A stretch of 64,000 nt of DNA from CAWFXC01 sp963819735 (GCA_963819735.1 CAWFXC010000001.1:2418001-2482000), one strand, 5' to 3'. Positions 1 to 8,699 are shown, numbered from the stretch's first letter. Translations and numbers: made by a program. Notes: generated by a model from the letters alone, not told the origin.

Positions 1-3
1 CTC

Positions 4-291
4 ATGGCTTACGGCGTGGTTCATTTCTTTCCAGGTGGCACCCAGGCGCAATACGACGCGTCGATCGCCGCGGTGCACCCGAGCGGTGGTGGGCTGCCCG
101 AGGGTCAGACCTTCCACGCCGCCGGCCCGTCGGAGGGCGGCTGGACGATCATGGCGGTGCACGACTCGCGGGCGAGTTGGGAGACGTTCCGCGACACGAT
201 CCTGATTCCTCGTATGCAGCAGGGCATCGACGGTGGATTCCAGGCTCCGCCGGAAGCGACGGAGTTCGAGCTCTACAACGTCGTTTCGTAA
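4..291 (+). CDS. Small ABM-like hypothetical protein
   Basis: A 95-residue soluble protein beginning three bases into the window, so its promoter is not visible. It has no signal peptide or membrane segment. Its layout (GVVHFFPGG, later GGWTIMAVHDSRASWETF and a final EFELYNVV) resembles the dimeric alpha-beta barrel / antibiotic biosynthesis monooxygenase-like fold found in many actinobacterial proteins of about 95 residues. That is a resemblance only, and no catalytic role can be read from it. An in-frame upstream start outside the window cannot be excluded. Confidence 0.6.
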   Translation: MAYGVVHFFPGGTQAQYDASIAAVHPSGGGLPEGQTFHAAGPSEGGWTIMAVHDSRASWETFRDTILIPRMQQGIDGGFQAPPEATEFELYNVVS

Positions 292-381
292 CGAACCGCC
301 GGACGCGAACGGGTCGGAGCCCCGGCCGTAAGTCCGGGCAGGACAGCGGCCGGGGCCCCGACACTCGGTGCGCGTCAGTGC

Positions 382-456
382 TTACGCGCGTCGGATGAAG
401 TAGATGATCAGGACGATCACCAGGATCACGATGAGTGTGCCGAGCCCGATGTACAT
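382..456 (-). CDS. 24-residue single-span membrane microprotein
   Basis: A very short gene: ATG, 24 codons, TAA. The product begins MYIGLGTL, continues as one unbroken run of Ile, Val and Leu and ends FIRRA, that is, one transmembrane helix with a positively charged C-terminus. An AAAGG sequence lies about ten bases before the ATG. A second tiny membrane protein at 30522-30650 contains a near-identical MYTGLGIL segment, which supports a real small family. Function unknown. It may be a membrane stress peptide or part of a larger membrane complex, but nothing here decides that. Confidence 0.5.
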   Translation of the reverse strand: MYIGLGTLIVILVIVLIIYFIRRA

Positions 457-575
457 GCAACGCCTTTGTCTCCCCGGAGGCCCGGGCTGACGAGTTGTCT
501 ACCCGTCTCGCGCATTCGGCAATCCGCCTCGTCGCACTCCGGCGCGGTGTCGACGGTCGGCGCTGCGGTCGCGAA

Positions 576-601
576 AAGGCCCCGCGCCGTTGCGGGGCCT
601 T
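576..601 (-). terminator. Rho-independent terminator after the pilin gene
   Basis: Perfect 10-bp inverted repeat AAGGCCCCGC / GCGGGGCCTT with a 6-nt loop. On the minus strand the stem is followed by a short T run, as expected for a terminator of the Flp-like gene that ends at 653. Confidence 0.75.
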
Positions 602-652
602 CTCGTCGTGTCTGCGGAGAAGCAGTACGACGTTGTGTGTTGTCGATGCTAC

Positions 653-847
653 TTACGAGCCCGAGCTGCTCAGGGAGCTGCCGGCCTGGTTGAACTTCGC
701 GTTCACTTGATCCTTCAGGAACACCACCGCGGCGATGACCGCCAGCGCGATCAGGGCCACCAGGAGGATGTACTCCACCATGCTGGCGCCCGATTCGTCC
801 CTGGCGAACTTCGCTTGGAGCCACGTACGCAAGACGAACAGATCCAT
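653..847 (-). CDS. Flp/Fap-type pilin subunit
   Basis: A 64-residue protein with the class III (type IVb) pilin plan: a short basic leader, then ESGASMVEYILLVALIALAV, where the Glu of VEY matches the conserved Glu+5 of Flp pilins after the prepilin cleavage region, then one hydrophobic helix and a short Gly/Ser-rich tail. The ATG at 847 is chosen over in-frame codons further upstream because GGAAAGGG lies at the right spacing. No tad export genes (prepilin peptidase, TadA ATPase) are in the window, so assembly must rely on distant genes. It is followed by the terminator at 576-601. Confidence 0.85.
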   Translation of the reverse strand: MDLFVLRTWLQAKFARDESGASMVEYILLVALIALAVIAAVVFLKDQVNAKFNQAGSSLSSSGS

Positions 848-1207
848 CGTCGCCCTTTCCGTACCTTTGTCAGTGCCTATGCCTGCCCCGCCCGAATTGT
901 CGACCGGTAGCAGCAGCATCTGGATCGAGGCCGGGCGCCAGTGACCGAAGCCACCCCGGTCCGATTTTCATCGGGTTCTCACGTCACCGTTTCGCGTCGG
1001 TTCCGGAGCGCGTGCAGCCCGGGTTCGCGATCGAGATCCGCCGGGTCCGCGGGTGCGCACGGCAACGCGGCGTCGCGTCGAGTCGGGGGAGCCGGGCCCA
1101 TCGCGCCATGCGGGTGATCCGGCCGGCCTGATCGAAGTTGTCGCCGGCTGCACGCTCGAGCGTTCGATCTGTGTTCACACCAAGGGTATGCCCGTCGAGG
1201 GTGCTGC
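848..1207. other. 360-bp intergenic stretch
   Basis: Between the 5' end of the pilin gene and the 3' end of otsA. It must contain the pilin promoter (minus strand), but I see no convincing -35/-10 pair, repeat or RNA hairpin. All short open frames here look like GC-driven noise. Confidence 0.4.
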
Positions 1208-2647
1208 CTACCCGGCTTCGTGACTTCCGTCTCCTCCGGCGCCCCACGCGTTTCGATCCCGCAGGGTCGCGAGAAACGCATCGGCCCACGCGTGGACGTC
1301 GTGCCGTCGCACGACGCGGCGCATCCGGAGCATGTGGGCTCGCACGTCGCGTGCGTCGAGGGTCAGTGAGTCGCGGATGGTGTCCTTGAGTCCATCGAGG
1401 TCGTGCGGGTTCACGAGGAGCGCGCCGCGCAATTCTTGCGCGGCGCCCGCGAATTCGCTGAGCACGAGTGTTCCGGTGGCGTCGGTTCGACACGCGACGT
1501 ATTCCTTCGCGACGAGGTTCATGCCGTCACGCAGCGGGGTCACGAGCATCACGTCGGCGGTCAGGTACAACGCCACCAATTCCTCGAGGGGAACCGTCTG
1601 GTGCAGGTAGTGGATCGGGGGGCGACCGACGTTCGCGTGTTCGCCGTTGACTTCGCCGACGAGCTGCTCGAGATGCTCGCGTTCGCGCTGGTAGTGCCCG
1701 TCGTCCTCGCGACTCGGCACCGCGATCTGCACCATCACGTGACGGGAGGCCGACAGTGTGCCCTCGGCGAACAGCTCGCCCACTGCTCTGACGCGGCGGT
1801 CGATTCCCTTCGTGTAGTCGAGGCGATCGACGCCGAGCAGCACGAGCTCCGGGTTGCCGAGCTCGCTCCGAAGCTCCCGGGCGCGGGCGCGCACCGCCGA
1901 GTCGTGAGCGAGGGTGGTGAGCTCGGCGGCGTCGACCGAGATCGGGAACGCCCCGATCCGGACCGTTCGGCCCTGGTACTCGACCTGGGAGTCGGTGCCC
2001 CGCGCGCCCGCGACGCGTCGGGCCAGGCGAGCGAAGTTGGCCGCCGCCCCGGGCACCTGGAACCCCACGACGTCGGCCCCCAGCAACCCCTGCAGGATTT
2101 CCCGCCGCCAGGGCAGCTGCATGAAGAGCTCCCGCGGCGGGAACGGGATGTGCAGGAAGAAGCCGATCCGAACATCGGGCCGCAGTTCCCGCAGCATCCC
2201 GGGGACGAGCTGGAGCTGGTAGTCGTGGATCCACACGATCGAACCCGGCGTCGCCGCGCGCGCGGCTGCATCCGCGTAGCGTTGGTTGACGGCGACGTAG
2301 GTGCGCCACCACGCCCGCTCGAACGTCGCCGGCCGAATCGCATCGTGGTACAGGGGCCACAACGTGGCGTTGGCAAAGCCGAGGTAGAACTCCTCGTAGT
2401 CGTTCGTGCTCAGGGCCACGGACGACAACGCGATCCCGTCGTGTTGCTCCGGCAACGCGTCGTCGTCGGCGTCGTCGCCCGACCAGCCGATCCACACGCC
2501 TCCGGAGTCCCGGAGGACGGGGATCAACGCGGAGACCAGGCCTCCTGGGCTCGTGGCCCAATCCGAACCGTCCGACGACGGCACCCGCCGAATCGGCAGT
2601 CGATTCGCGACCACGACGAGATTCGTGGCCGCGTCGTGGTTCGGCAT
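1208..2647 (-). CDS. otsA: Trehalose-6-phosphate synthase OtsA
   Basis: GT20 glycosyltransferase that joins glucose from a nucleotide sugar to glucose-6-phosphate to make trehalose-6-phosphate in the cytosol (osmo- and stress protection). Its 479 residues match the family length. Visible landmarks in order: VVVANRLP and GGLVSAL at the N-terminal loop, WIGWSG, NATLWPLYH, WIHDYQLQLVPGMLR, IGFFLHIPFPP, LDRLDYTKGI in the donor site, and DGMNLVAKEYVA plus VLSEFAGAAQEL near the C-terminus. No phosphatase domain is fused and no otsB lies alongside, so dephosphorylation must be done elsewhere. The hemerythrin gene ends 8 bp upstream, so the two probably share a transcript. Confidence 0.95.
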   Translation of the reverse strand: MPNHDAATNLVVVANRLPIRRVPSSDGSDWATSPGGLVSALIPVLRDSGGVWIGWSGDDADDDALPEQHDGIALSSVALSTNDYEEFYLGFANATLWPLYHDAIRPATFERAWWRTYVAVNQRYADAAARAATPGSIVWIHDYQLQLVPGMLRELRPDVRIGFFLHIPFPPRELFMQLPWRREILQGLLGADVVGFQVPGAAANFARLARRVAGARGTDSQVEYQGRTVRIGAFPISVDAAELTTLAHDSAVRARARELRSELGNPELVLLGVDRLDYTKGIDRRVRAVGELFAEGTLSASRHVMVQIAVPSREDDGHYQREREHLEQLVGEVNGEHANVGRPPIHYLHQTVPLEELVALYLTADVMLVTPLRDGMNLVAKEYVACRTDATGTLVLSEFAGAAQELRGALLVNPHDLDGLKDTIRDSLTLDARDVRAHMLRMRRVVRRHDVHAWADAFLATLRDRNAWGAGGDGSHEAG

Positions 2648-2654
2648 CGGCGGA

Positions 2655-3215
2655 TTACGACATCTTCCCCGCGAGCGCCTCGGCGAGCTCCGCCTTGTTC
2701 ATCGAAGCCGCGCCGTCCACCTCGGCGGCCTTCGCCTCGGCCAGGAGCTCGTCCTTCGACGACGCGGCGACGAGACCGTCGGCGTCCACCGGCAGGCCGA
2801 GCTCCAGGCGCTTCTTCATGAATGGCGTAGCCATCTTTTCGAGCACCGAGGCGCCCTGGTCGCGCAACTTCGGGAAGACGTCGTCCTCTTCTTCCTCGAC
2901 GTGGTGGCTGATCCCGGCCTTCAACGCATCGAGCGCGGCGCCGAAGCCGGGTTCGTCGGGGGCGAGCCGCAACACGTCCTCGAGTCCTTTGCGAGCCAGA
3001 TCGTGTTCGGTGACTCCCTCTTGCACGTCCTCGTGCCCGGTCACCGGCTCCATCGCCGGGTAGACGACCTGCTCCTCGAGCTCCATGTGCGGCCGCAAGG
3101 ACGACGCCAGGTCGTCGATGAACGGCTGACGGTTCTTGCCGTCCGCGTCTTCGATCTGGGCGAAGAGCTCCTCGACGTGACGGTGATCGGCTTCCAACAA
3201 TCTCGTGACGTCCAT
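2655..3215 (-). CDS. Hemerythrin HHE-domain protein
   Basis: A 186-residue protein with an N-terminal four-helix HHE cation-binding domain. Candidate di-iron ligands are visible in EADHRHVEELF, HMELEEQVVYPA, EHDLARKGLEDV and SHHVEEEEDDVFPKL. The C-terminal part, from about residue 150, is a small helical module (SKDELLAEAKAAEVDG, MNKAELAEAL) resembling Rho-N/SAP-type helix-extended-loop domains, a combination common in actinobacterial HHE proteins. Proposed role: oxygen, NO or iron handling under stress. The ATG at 3215 follows a GGTCC-rich sequence. An upstream in-frame start exists, but it would overlap the divergent region without adding domain sequence. Confidence 0.85.
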   Translation of the reverse strand: MDVTRLLEADHRHVEELFAQIEDADGKNRQPFIDDLASSLRPHMELEEQVVYPAMEPVTGHEDVQEGVTEHDLARKGLEDVLRLAPDEPGFGAALDALKAGISHHVEEEEDDVFPKLRDQGASVLEKMATPFMKKRLELGLPVDADGLVAASSKDELLAEAKAAEVDGAASMNKAELAEALAGKMS

Positions 3216-3360
3216 GGGTCCTCCAGTTGGTGCACTCCGACGGGTCATTCCTGTTCAGGTGCACCACGTGTTGCCCCCGGCACGGAGCCCACAAACTCCG
3301 CGACCGCCGTTCTCCGCCCTCGACGTTTGTGCGGGCAGAGCTGCGGGGTACCGCCTGTGC

Positions 3361-4242
3361 ATGCCCAGAGACCCGAGCGCGGTAGCCGCCAAGTCGGGCG
3401 AGGTGTTCGCGCGTGTCGTCGCTCGCATCGAAGCGGAGACGGGGCTGGACCGTCTGGCGAAGCCATTGAGCGAAGCCGTATCACGCATCGTCCCCGCCGG
3501 CGGATTCAAGGACGTGCTGAGTGGGACCTGGCTCGGCCATCCACTCCATCCGATGCTGACCGACCTGCCGATCGGGTTCTGGACGTCGGCCTTCACGCTC
3601 GACCTGCTCGGCGGGCGCGCCGCGCGACCCGCCGCCACCCGATTGGTCGGATGGGGGGTCGCCACTGCGGTCCCCACTGCGCTCGCGGGCGCCTCCGACT
3701 GGTCCGACACGACCGGCGCGGCACGAAGGGTAGGGCTGGTGCACGCGGTCGCGAACACGACCGCGACCATCTGTTACGGCGCCTCATGGTGGGAGCGCCG
3801 ACGAGGTCGGCACGCTCGGGGCGTGGTCCTGGCCCTGGTCGGTGCGACGGCCGCGACCGTCGGTGGCTACCTCGGAGGCCATCTGCTCCAAACGCGTGGC
3901 ATCGGCGTCGACAACACCGCGTTCGACGCGCCGCCCTCCGACTGGACCGGTGTGCTGGCGGAATCCGAACTGACCGAAGCGCCGCGCGAGGTCGACGTCG
4001 ACGGCACCGGGATCATCGTGTTCCGCACCCGCGATGCCGTCGTCGCGCTCGGGAGTCACTGCCCCCACCGCGGTGCACCGATGAGCGAAGGTACGTTGGA
4101 TGCAGACTCGATCACGTGCCCGTGGCACGGGAGCCGATTCCACCTCCCCGACGGTGCACTGCTCCGCGGTCCGTCGGCGACACCGCTCCCGAGCTACGAG
4201 TGTCGCCTCCGCGACGGCGTCCTCGAGGTCCGCTCCACCTGA
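3361..4242 (+). CDS. DUF2231 membrane domain fused to Rieske 2Fe-2S domain
   Basis: A 293-residue two-part protein. Residues about 45-175 form the multi-span DUF2231 membrane domain (LGHPLHPMLTDLPIGFWTSA, VGLVHAVANTTATICY). Residues about 200-290 form a Rieske-type ferredoxin domain, whose two ligand boxes are CPHRGAP and CPWHGSRF, spaced as expected for a 2Fe-2S cluster held by two Cys and two His. This arrangement is known from actinobacteria and suggests membrane-attached electron transfer; partner and substrate are unknown. The start at 3361 leaves out a low-quality upstream extension overlapping the divergent hemerythrin gene. Convergent with the phosphatase gene at 4276. Confidence 0.9.
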   Translation: MPRDPSAVAAKSGEVFARVVARIEAETGLDRLAKPLSEAVSRIVPAGGFKDVLSGTWLGHPLHPMLTDLPIGFWTSAFTLDLLGGRAARPAATRLVGWGVATAVPTALAGASDWSDTTGAARRVGLVHAVANTTATICYGASWWERRRGRHARGVVLALVGATAATVGGYLGGHLLQTRGIGVDNTAFDAPPSDWTGVLAESELTEAPREVDVDGTGIIVFRTRDAVVALGSHCPHRGAPMSEGTLDADSITCPWHGSRFHLPDGALLRGPSATPLPSYECRLRDGVLEVRST

Positions 4243-4275
4243 TCGCGCCCCTGACCGACTGCGGCGGCGCGCCGG

Positions 4276-5418
4276 CTACGCGCCCGATTGATCGATGGTG
4301 AGCACGACGAGCGCGGCGTCATCTTCGTTCTCGTCCTCGAGGAGTGCGTCGAGGAGTTGGTCACAGCGGCGTTCGGAGTCGGCGACGACGCCCGCGCACG
4401 CACTCGCCAGGCGCCCGAGGCCCACAGTGATCGACTCGTCGCGGCGCTCGATGAGGCCGTCGGTCACCAGAACCAGGGTCGCGCCCGGATCCAGGTCGAC
4501 GTCGTAGCGCTGATACGGCTGCTGCAGGCCGAGCGGTGGCCCGGACCGGTCGCGCAACATGGTTGCCCGGCCGTCGGCGCCGACGACCACGGGTGGGATG
4601 TGGCCCGCGTTCGCGTAGGACCACGTGCGGCGGGCCGGGTCGAGGATTCCGTAGAGCGCGGTGATCATGGTGTCGGGCGCGAACGTGTGCACGACCTGAT
4701 CGACTCGTTCCAACACGCGATCCGGTTCCGATTCCGCCAACGCCAGCGCCCGCAGACTGAACCGGGCGTCGGCCATGCTCGCCACCGCGGGCAGGCCGTG
4801 CCCGGCCACGTCGCCGATGGCAACGCCCATCCGACCCCCGGCCAGGGGGACCATGGCGTACCAGTCGCCGCCGATCGCCGCTTCGCCGGTGGCCGGTAGA
4901 TAGCGGGCCGCGACCTGCAGCCCGGGGACCTGCGGAATTCGCTCCGGGAGCAGTGCCTGCTGGAGCGTCTGCACGAGGCGCTGCTCGTCGGCGAGCTTGC
5001 TGACGAGCGCCCGGTCGCGCACTTGCCGGTCGGTCACGTCGATCGCGACCCCGATCGTGCCGGTCGGCGCGCCGGCCTCGTCGACGGTGACGGTGCCGCG
5101 ACACTCGATCCAGTGGACCGAGCCGTCGGGCCAGGTGGTGCGGTGCAAGAGGAGGTAGGGCCCCGGATCGGCTATTGCACGGTCGACTCGGGCGAAGCAC
5201 TCGGCCCGATCGGCGGGATATAGCGCGGCGACCCAATCTTCGAACGTTCCCCCGAACGCGCCCGGTGCCAGACCATGGAGCTCCTCGAGCCGCTCATCCC
5301 AGATGGTCCTGCCCGACGCCATGTCCCACGTCCACGTCCCCAACGCCGCGGCCTGCATCGCCAGAGCGAGTTGCTGCTCGAGTAGCACCGAATCCATCAT
5401 CAGATCTTGGCACGGCAC
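4276..5418 (-). CDS. PAS domain-SpoIIE/PP2C-type serine phosphatase
   Basis: About 380 residues. A PAS/PAC sensor region (residues about 10-140; LGTWTWDM, VHWIECRGTVT, GTIGVAIDVTDR) is followed by a PPM/SpoIIE phosphatase domain beginning LQQALLPERIPQVPGL. Metal-binding motifs GGDWYAM, GDVAGHGL and DDAALVVL are present, so the enzyme should be active. Members of this group dephosphorylate anti-sigma-factor antagonists in partner-switching stress circuits; no anti-sigma or antagonist gene lies nearby. The start is uncertain: a GTG at 5418 gives the longest form, while ATGs at 5400 and 5397 are alternatives that do not affect the domains. Confidence 0.88.
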   Translation of the reverse strand: MPCQDLMMDSVLLEQQLALAMQAAALGTWTWDMASGRTIWDERLEELHGLAPGAFGGTFEDWVAALYPADRAECFARVDRAIADPGPYLLLHRTTWPDGSVHWIECRGTVTVDEAGAPTGTIGVAIDVTDRQVRDRALVSKLADEQRLVQTLQQALLPERIPQVPGLQVAARYLPATGEAAIGGDWYAMVPLAGGRMGVAIGDVAGHGLPAVASMADARFSLRALALAESEPDRVLERVDQVVHTFAPDTMITALYGILDPARRTWSYANAGHIPPVVVGADGRATMLRDRSGPPLGLQQPYQRYDVDLDPGATLVLVTDGLIERRDESITVGLGRLASACAGVVADSERRCDQLLDALLEDENEDDAALVVLTIDQSGA

Positions 5419-5492
5419 CGTTACTCGAGAGCCAACGGCGAACGTCGGCGTGCTGGCGGATAGCGCACGGGCGGACTGGGTATCAGGCGCAG

Positions 5493-5876
5493 ATGGAAAC
5501 CATTGCTCCTCGCACGCCGGTGAGTCGCGGGCTGCACCGATTCGACTTCGTCGTTGCCCACGCGGTCACCACGGCCGTTCTGGGAGTGGCGGTCGGAACT
5601 TTCATGTTCGCCCTGGCCGTCGCCGGCTTTCCCGAATCGTGGGAGGCCGCGTTCTCCACCGTGGCGTCAGCGCTGACGCTCGTCATGGTGTTCGCTCTCC
5701 ACCACACGCAGCGACGCGAACAGTCGGCCACGCAACTGAAGCTCGACGAGTTGATCCGCGCGTTGCCGCAGGCCGACGATCACTTCGTCCGTGTGCAGGA
5801 GGCCGACGACGAAGAGCTCTTCGAGCTGGAACAACGTCACATCGATCACCACGTCGAAACGAGACTCAACGACTGA
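5493..5876 (+). CDS. Low-affinity iron permease family protein
   Basis: A 127-residue membrane protein with two hydrophobic spans (around residues 20-45 and 50-75) followed by a cytoplasmic helix containing HHTQRREQSATQLKLDEL. This two-span core plus the QRR-x(n)-K-x-DEL helix is the pattern of the bacterial low-affinity iron permease family (PF04120-like). The start ATG at 5493 sits before METIAPRTPVSRGLHRFDF. Transport activity has not been shown for most bacterial members, so the name is a family name only. It is divergent from the phosphatase gene. Confidence 0.75.
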   Translation: METIAPRTPVSRGLHRFDFVVAHAVTTAVLGVAVGTFMFALAVAGFPESWEAAFSTVASALTLVMVFALHHTQRREQSATQLKLDELIRALPQADDHFVRVQEADDEELFELEQRHIDHHVETRLND

Positions 5877-5924
5877 TCGCACCGGCTTCCTCAGCCCGGT
5901 TGGTGACATCGACGTTCACACCAC

Positions 5925-8162
5925 TTACCCCCGGGTGCACGAATCAGCCGTCACCCCCGGGCGCCGGCTGATCTCCGCGCCGCTGCACGAGGCTGAGCGA
6001 GTCAACGTCACGTCTTCTTCAAGCAGGTGTTGTAGGTGGTTCCTGCGGTCGGGCCGATGATGCAGACGTCGGTCGACTTGGCGTTGACCGTGTCCTTGCC
6101 GCCCCCGCCGACGATGCAGTTGTACTGACCGGTGCTGGTGATCCTGTCGACGCCGGCGCTGCCCAGGATGAGCACATGCGACGCGCTGTTCGAGAAGGTG
6201 CCCGAACCCCGCAGGAGCGAGGTGAGCGCGAGACCGCCGCAGTTTGCCGGTGCAGCCTGCATGACCTGGCCGGGCTGCACCGACGTGCCGACGCGGCTGG
6301 CCGGGACGTTGGTCGACGCGGTGAAGCTCAATGTGAGGGTGGTGAGCACCGCCAACACCACGAGCCCGGCCGCCCCGCGCGGCGAGGGCCCGTTTGGAGA
6401 GCCGACGTTTCGGTTCGCTGCTCGCCACCTGCTTCCTGAGCGCCCTGGCGTCGGGGGAGGCCTCCTCCGTCCCGATACGAGCCTCCCGTCGGTCCGCGGC
6501 CCGAGTGAGGTAGCGGATGCTCTCGTCGTCAACGGCGTACGTCCGGTTGCCGTTCTGCACTTCGTACAGGATCGGTCGCTCGAGAAAGCGGGCGAGTCCT
6601 GCGAGCTGGGCGAAATCGGGGACGGCGATCGGGGCGCGCCCCTCGGCCGCACCGAGTGCCGCGACCGGCACGATGAGCGCATGGAGCCGACGCGCGATCA
6701 CCTCCTCGTTGCTGCGCTTGTGCCCTCGGCGCCGAAGACGGTCGTGCACGATCGCGAGCAGCAGGGCGAGCACGGCAAGGGCAATGCCGAGGACGCGAAT
6801 GGCGGGAACCGCGATCTTGTACTTGGCGACGGCGATTTCGTTGGCGACGATCTTCGGGACGCTTCCGGTCTGCACGGGGTGCAGGGCCGCCGCGAGCGCG
6901 GTGGCGCTCGAACCCGGGACGTAGGTCGCGCCCGGTGGGGGTGGCGCGACCGCGACGTCGACCCGGATGGCCGCCTTGCTGACCGCGAACGGGAGCACAG
7001 GCGAGAACTTGTCGTTGATCCGGTGCGTTCCGACGGTACCGGTGATGTTCACCACCGGTTGGATGTCGACGGAGTAGCTCGCGCCGGCCACGCCCGACTC
7101 CGTCGAGACGCGGTCGATGAGGCTGTAGAGGCTCGCCAGCGGCAGGTCGGTCGAGATCGAGGTCTTGTCACGCGAGAACCTGGTGATCGGCACGACCGTC
7201 GACACCTCCTGCCAGGTGTCGGCCTGCGACAGCACCAGGGCGCGCAGAACCACCGTGCCTTTGATTCGATGAGGGAGCGCCGAGGTGAGTTGGTATCCGA
7301 ACCGGAGGGTGACATTGTCGACGAGGCTGGGATAGATCGGGTCGCCGGTCTTGACGGTGCCGGTTGGGTACACCGCAGTCGGTGCGTTCGCGGCGGCCGA
7401 GTACGAGAACGTTCCCGACTGTTGATACGCGCCGGATTCCACGCCGACACGGTGCGGCGATCGGCTGAAGCCCGCGCCGAGCATCATCACCGCGAGTACC
7501 ACCACCAGACCGAGTGCGATGAGGGTCGGCGCCGGTCCGTCGAGGAAGGGCGGCGGCCGTCGCGAGTCCGCGCCTCCACTACCCGTGCGAGCCTGACGTG
7601 GTGCCGTCGATTGCTCGTCCGAGGACCTGGCGGCACGAGCGGTGGGTGTCGGTTGCGGAATCATGGGATGCGATCCTCTGCGCCGACGTCGTCGGCTCTT
7701 GGTGGTCGTGAATCCGGTCACGACGATGAGCATGACTGCGAGTCCGGCGAGCAGCGCGGCGTGGGTCGGCTTTCCGAGCCAGCTGAGGACGGCACCGACA
7801 CCCGGCACGCTGAACCACATGGTGCCGACGAGCTCGCTGCGGGTCGCATAGCCAGGGTCGACGAATCCGTTGTTGTCGCCCTTGAAGAAGTAGTTGCCGT
7901 GCTGGATCAGGATGATCCGGTGGAGCACCGGCTTGTGGAGCACCTGGCTGTTGTAGAGCACGATGTCGCCGACGTGGTACGAGGGCTGGCTGCGGACGAA
8001 CGCGAGGTCGTTCTTGTGGAGCAATGGCTCCATGCTGATCCCCGAGGTGACCGAGTAGGTCGTGGAACCGCCGACCTTCGTCGGGGCGAAGAACGCCCAG
8101 AGACCGATCACGATCATCCCTACGACGACGGCGCCGACGATCTTGACCGGGAGCGATCTCAT
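5925..8162 (-). CDS. SipW/ER-type signal peptidase I fused to DUF5305; C-terminus frameshifted
   Basis: The N-terminal ~165 residues are a signal peptidase I of the archaeal/ER (SipW) type: one N-terminal span, catalytic Ser in SGISMEPLL, His (not Lys) in VLHRIILI, KGDNN, and a second span before an Arg-rich linker. Residues about 190-500 match DUF5305 (two spans flanking an extracytoplasmic beta domain; TFSYSAAANAPTAVYP). After about residue 595 the open frame becomes a His/Arg-rich reading typical of a wrong frame, while the +1 frame encodes a convincing exported protein (6008-6428). The natural end of DUF5305 is therefore obscured by a frame break near 6373-6376. Its likely substrates are the exported proteins at 8272-8667 and 6008-6428. 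A separate DUF5305 gene starting near MIPQPTPTARAARSS is possible. Confidence 0.75.
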   Translation of the reverse strand: MRSLPVKIVGAVVVGMIVIGLWAFFAPTKVGGSTTYSVTSGISMEPLLHKNDLAFVRSQPSYHVGDIVLYNSQVLHKPVLHRIILIQHGNYFFKGDNNGFVDPGYATRSELVGTMWFSVPGVGAVLSWLGKPTHAALLAGLAVMLIVVTGFTTTKSRRRRRRGSHPMIPQPTPTARAARSSDEQSTAPRQARTGSGGADSRRPPPFLDGPAPTLIALGLVVVLAVMMLGAGFSRSPHRVGVESGAYQQSGTFSYSAAANAPTAVYPTGTVKTGDPIYPSLVDNVTLRFGYQLTSALPHRIKGTVVLRALVLSQADTWQEVSTVVPITRFSRDKTSISTDLPLASLYSLIDRVSTESGVAGASYSVDIQPVVNITGTVGTHRINDKFSPVLPFAVSKAAIRVDVAVAPPPPGATYVPGSSATALAAALHPVQTGSVPKIVANEIAVAKYKIAVPAIRVLGIALAVLALLLAIVHDRLRRRGHKRSNEEVIARRLHALIVPVAALGAAEGRAPIAVPDFAQLAGLARFLERPILYEVQNGNRTYAVDDESIRYLTRAADRREARIGTEEASPDARALRKQVASSEPKRRLSKRALAARGGRARGVGGAHHPHIELHRVDQRPGQPRRHVGAARPGHAGCTGKLRRSRAHLAPAGFGHLLEQRVACAHPGQRRRRQDHQHRSVQLHRRRGRQGHGQRQVDRRLHHRPDRRNHLQHLLEEDVTLTRSASCSGAEISRRPGVTADSCTRG
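6008..6428 (-). pseudogene. Exported RTX-like small protein, frame-broken against the upstream gene
   Basis: A GTG at 6428 with AGGAAG upstream starts MASSEPKRRLSKRALAAR. One base later in frame the sequence continues AAGLVVLAVLTTLTLSFTAS, giving a textbook signal peptide (basic n-region, hydrophobic core). The mature part contains GSAGVDRITSTGQYNCIVGG and GGKDTVNAKSTDVCIIG, like short calcium-binding/RTX-type repeats of secreted actinobacterial proteins. Removing one G from the GGGG run at 6373-6376 restores one continuous frame. The FTASTNVPAS segment mirrors FTASNTVPAT of the exported protein at 8272, suggesting both are cleaved by the SipW-type peptidase. It may be an assembly indel rather than a true pseudogene. 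Confidence 0.6.
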
Positions 8163-8271
8163 CGTCGCTCGATGGGCGTCGACGGTGGGGCTGAGGGACG
8201 CCGGCGAAGTGTGGGACTCGTCCGCGACACCTCGCCGGCTTCCTTCAGGTATTGCAGTGGGATCACTGCCG

Positions 8272-8667
8272 TTATTGCGCCGCGATGACCGTAACGCCGG
8301 TCAGCAGGGCGGCGGTGAGTTGCGGGCTCGTCGTCGCGCACGTGGCGGTCGCCCCCGCGGTGTCGGTGGTGCACGCGTACGTCGTGGGACCGCCGGTGCT
8401 CAACGCGGCCGAGATGGTGACCTTGCCCGTGCCGGTACTCGGCACTGCCGGACTGATCGTGAACGTCAACGTGTCGATGTTCGTGGGGGTGGTCGCGTTC
8501 AGTGCGTAGTGCAGATTGGTCACCGTGTATCCGGAGACTGCACCTGCACCCGCTCCCGCGGTCGTTGCCGGCACGGTGTTCGACGCGGTGAAGGCATAGG
8601 CACCACCCGCCACCGCGAGTGCGATGACGACGCCGAACAGAATGGACCACTTTCTTCGGTTGCTCAT
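8272..8667 (-). CDS. SipW-type exported protein, TasA/camelysin-like
   Basis: 131 residues starting at an ATG preceded by GAGGTCT. The N-terminus MSNRRKWSILFGVVIALAV then GGAYAFTAS is the characteristic SipW-dependent signal pattern. The mature part is a Thr/Ala-rich beta-type domain with two Cys (TTYACTTDTAGATATCATT), probably a disulfide. It is small compared with TasA and could be a minor filament or matrix component; calling it TasA-like rests on signal type and context, not on clear homology. It lies 109 bp upstream of the SipW-type peptidase gene on the same strand and is preceded by structured element A (8761-8874) and a GC hairpin (8700-8725). Confidence 0.7.
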   Translation of the reverse strand: MSNRRKWSILFGVVIALAVAGGAYAFTASNTVPATTAGAGAGAVSGYTVTNLHYALNATTPTNIDTLTFTISPAVPSTGTGKVTISAALSTGGPTTYACTTDTAGATATCATTSPQLTAALLTGVTVIAAQ

Positions 8668-8699
8668 GTGCAAGACCTCAACTGTCTGGTTGGAGGTTC

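Noticed and set aside
6132..8288. 718-codon frame antisense to the signal peptidase gene
   Set aside because: Arg/Gly/Asp-rich shadow with no recognisable motif; the minus strand has clear domains.
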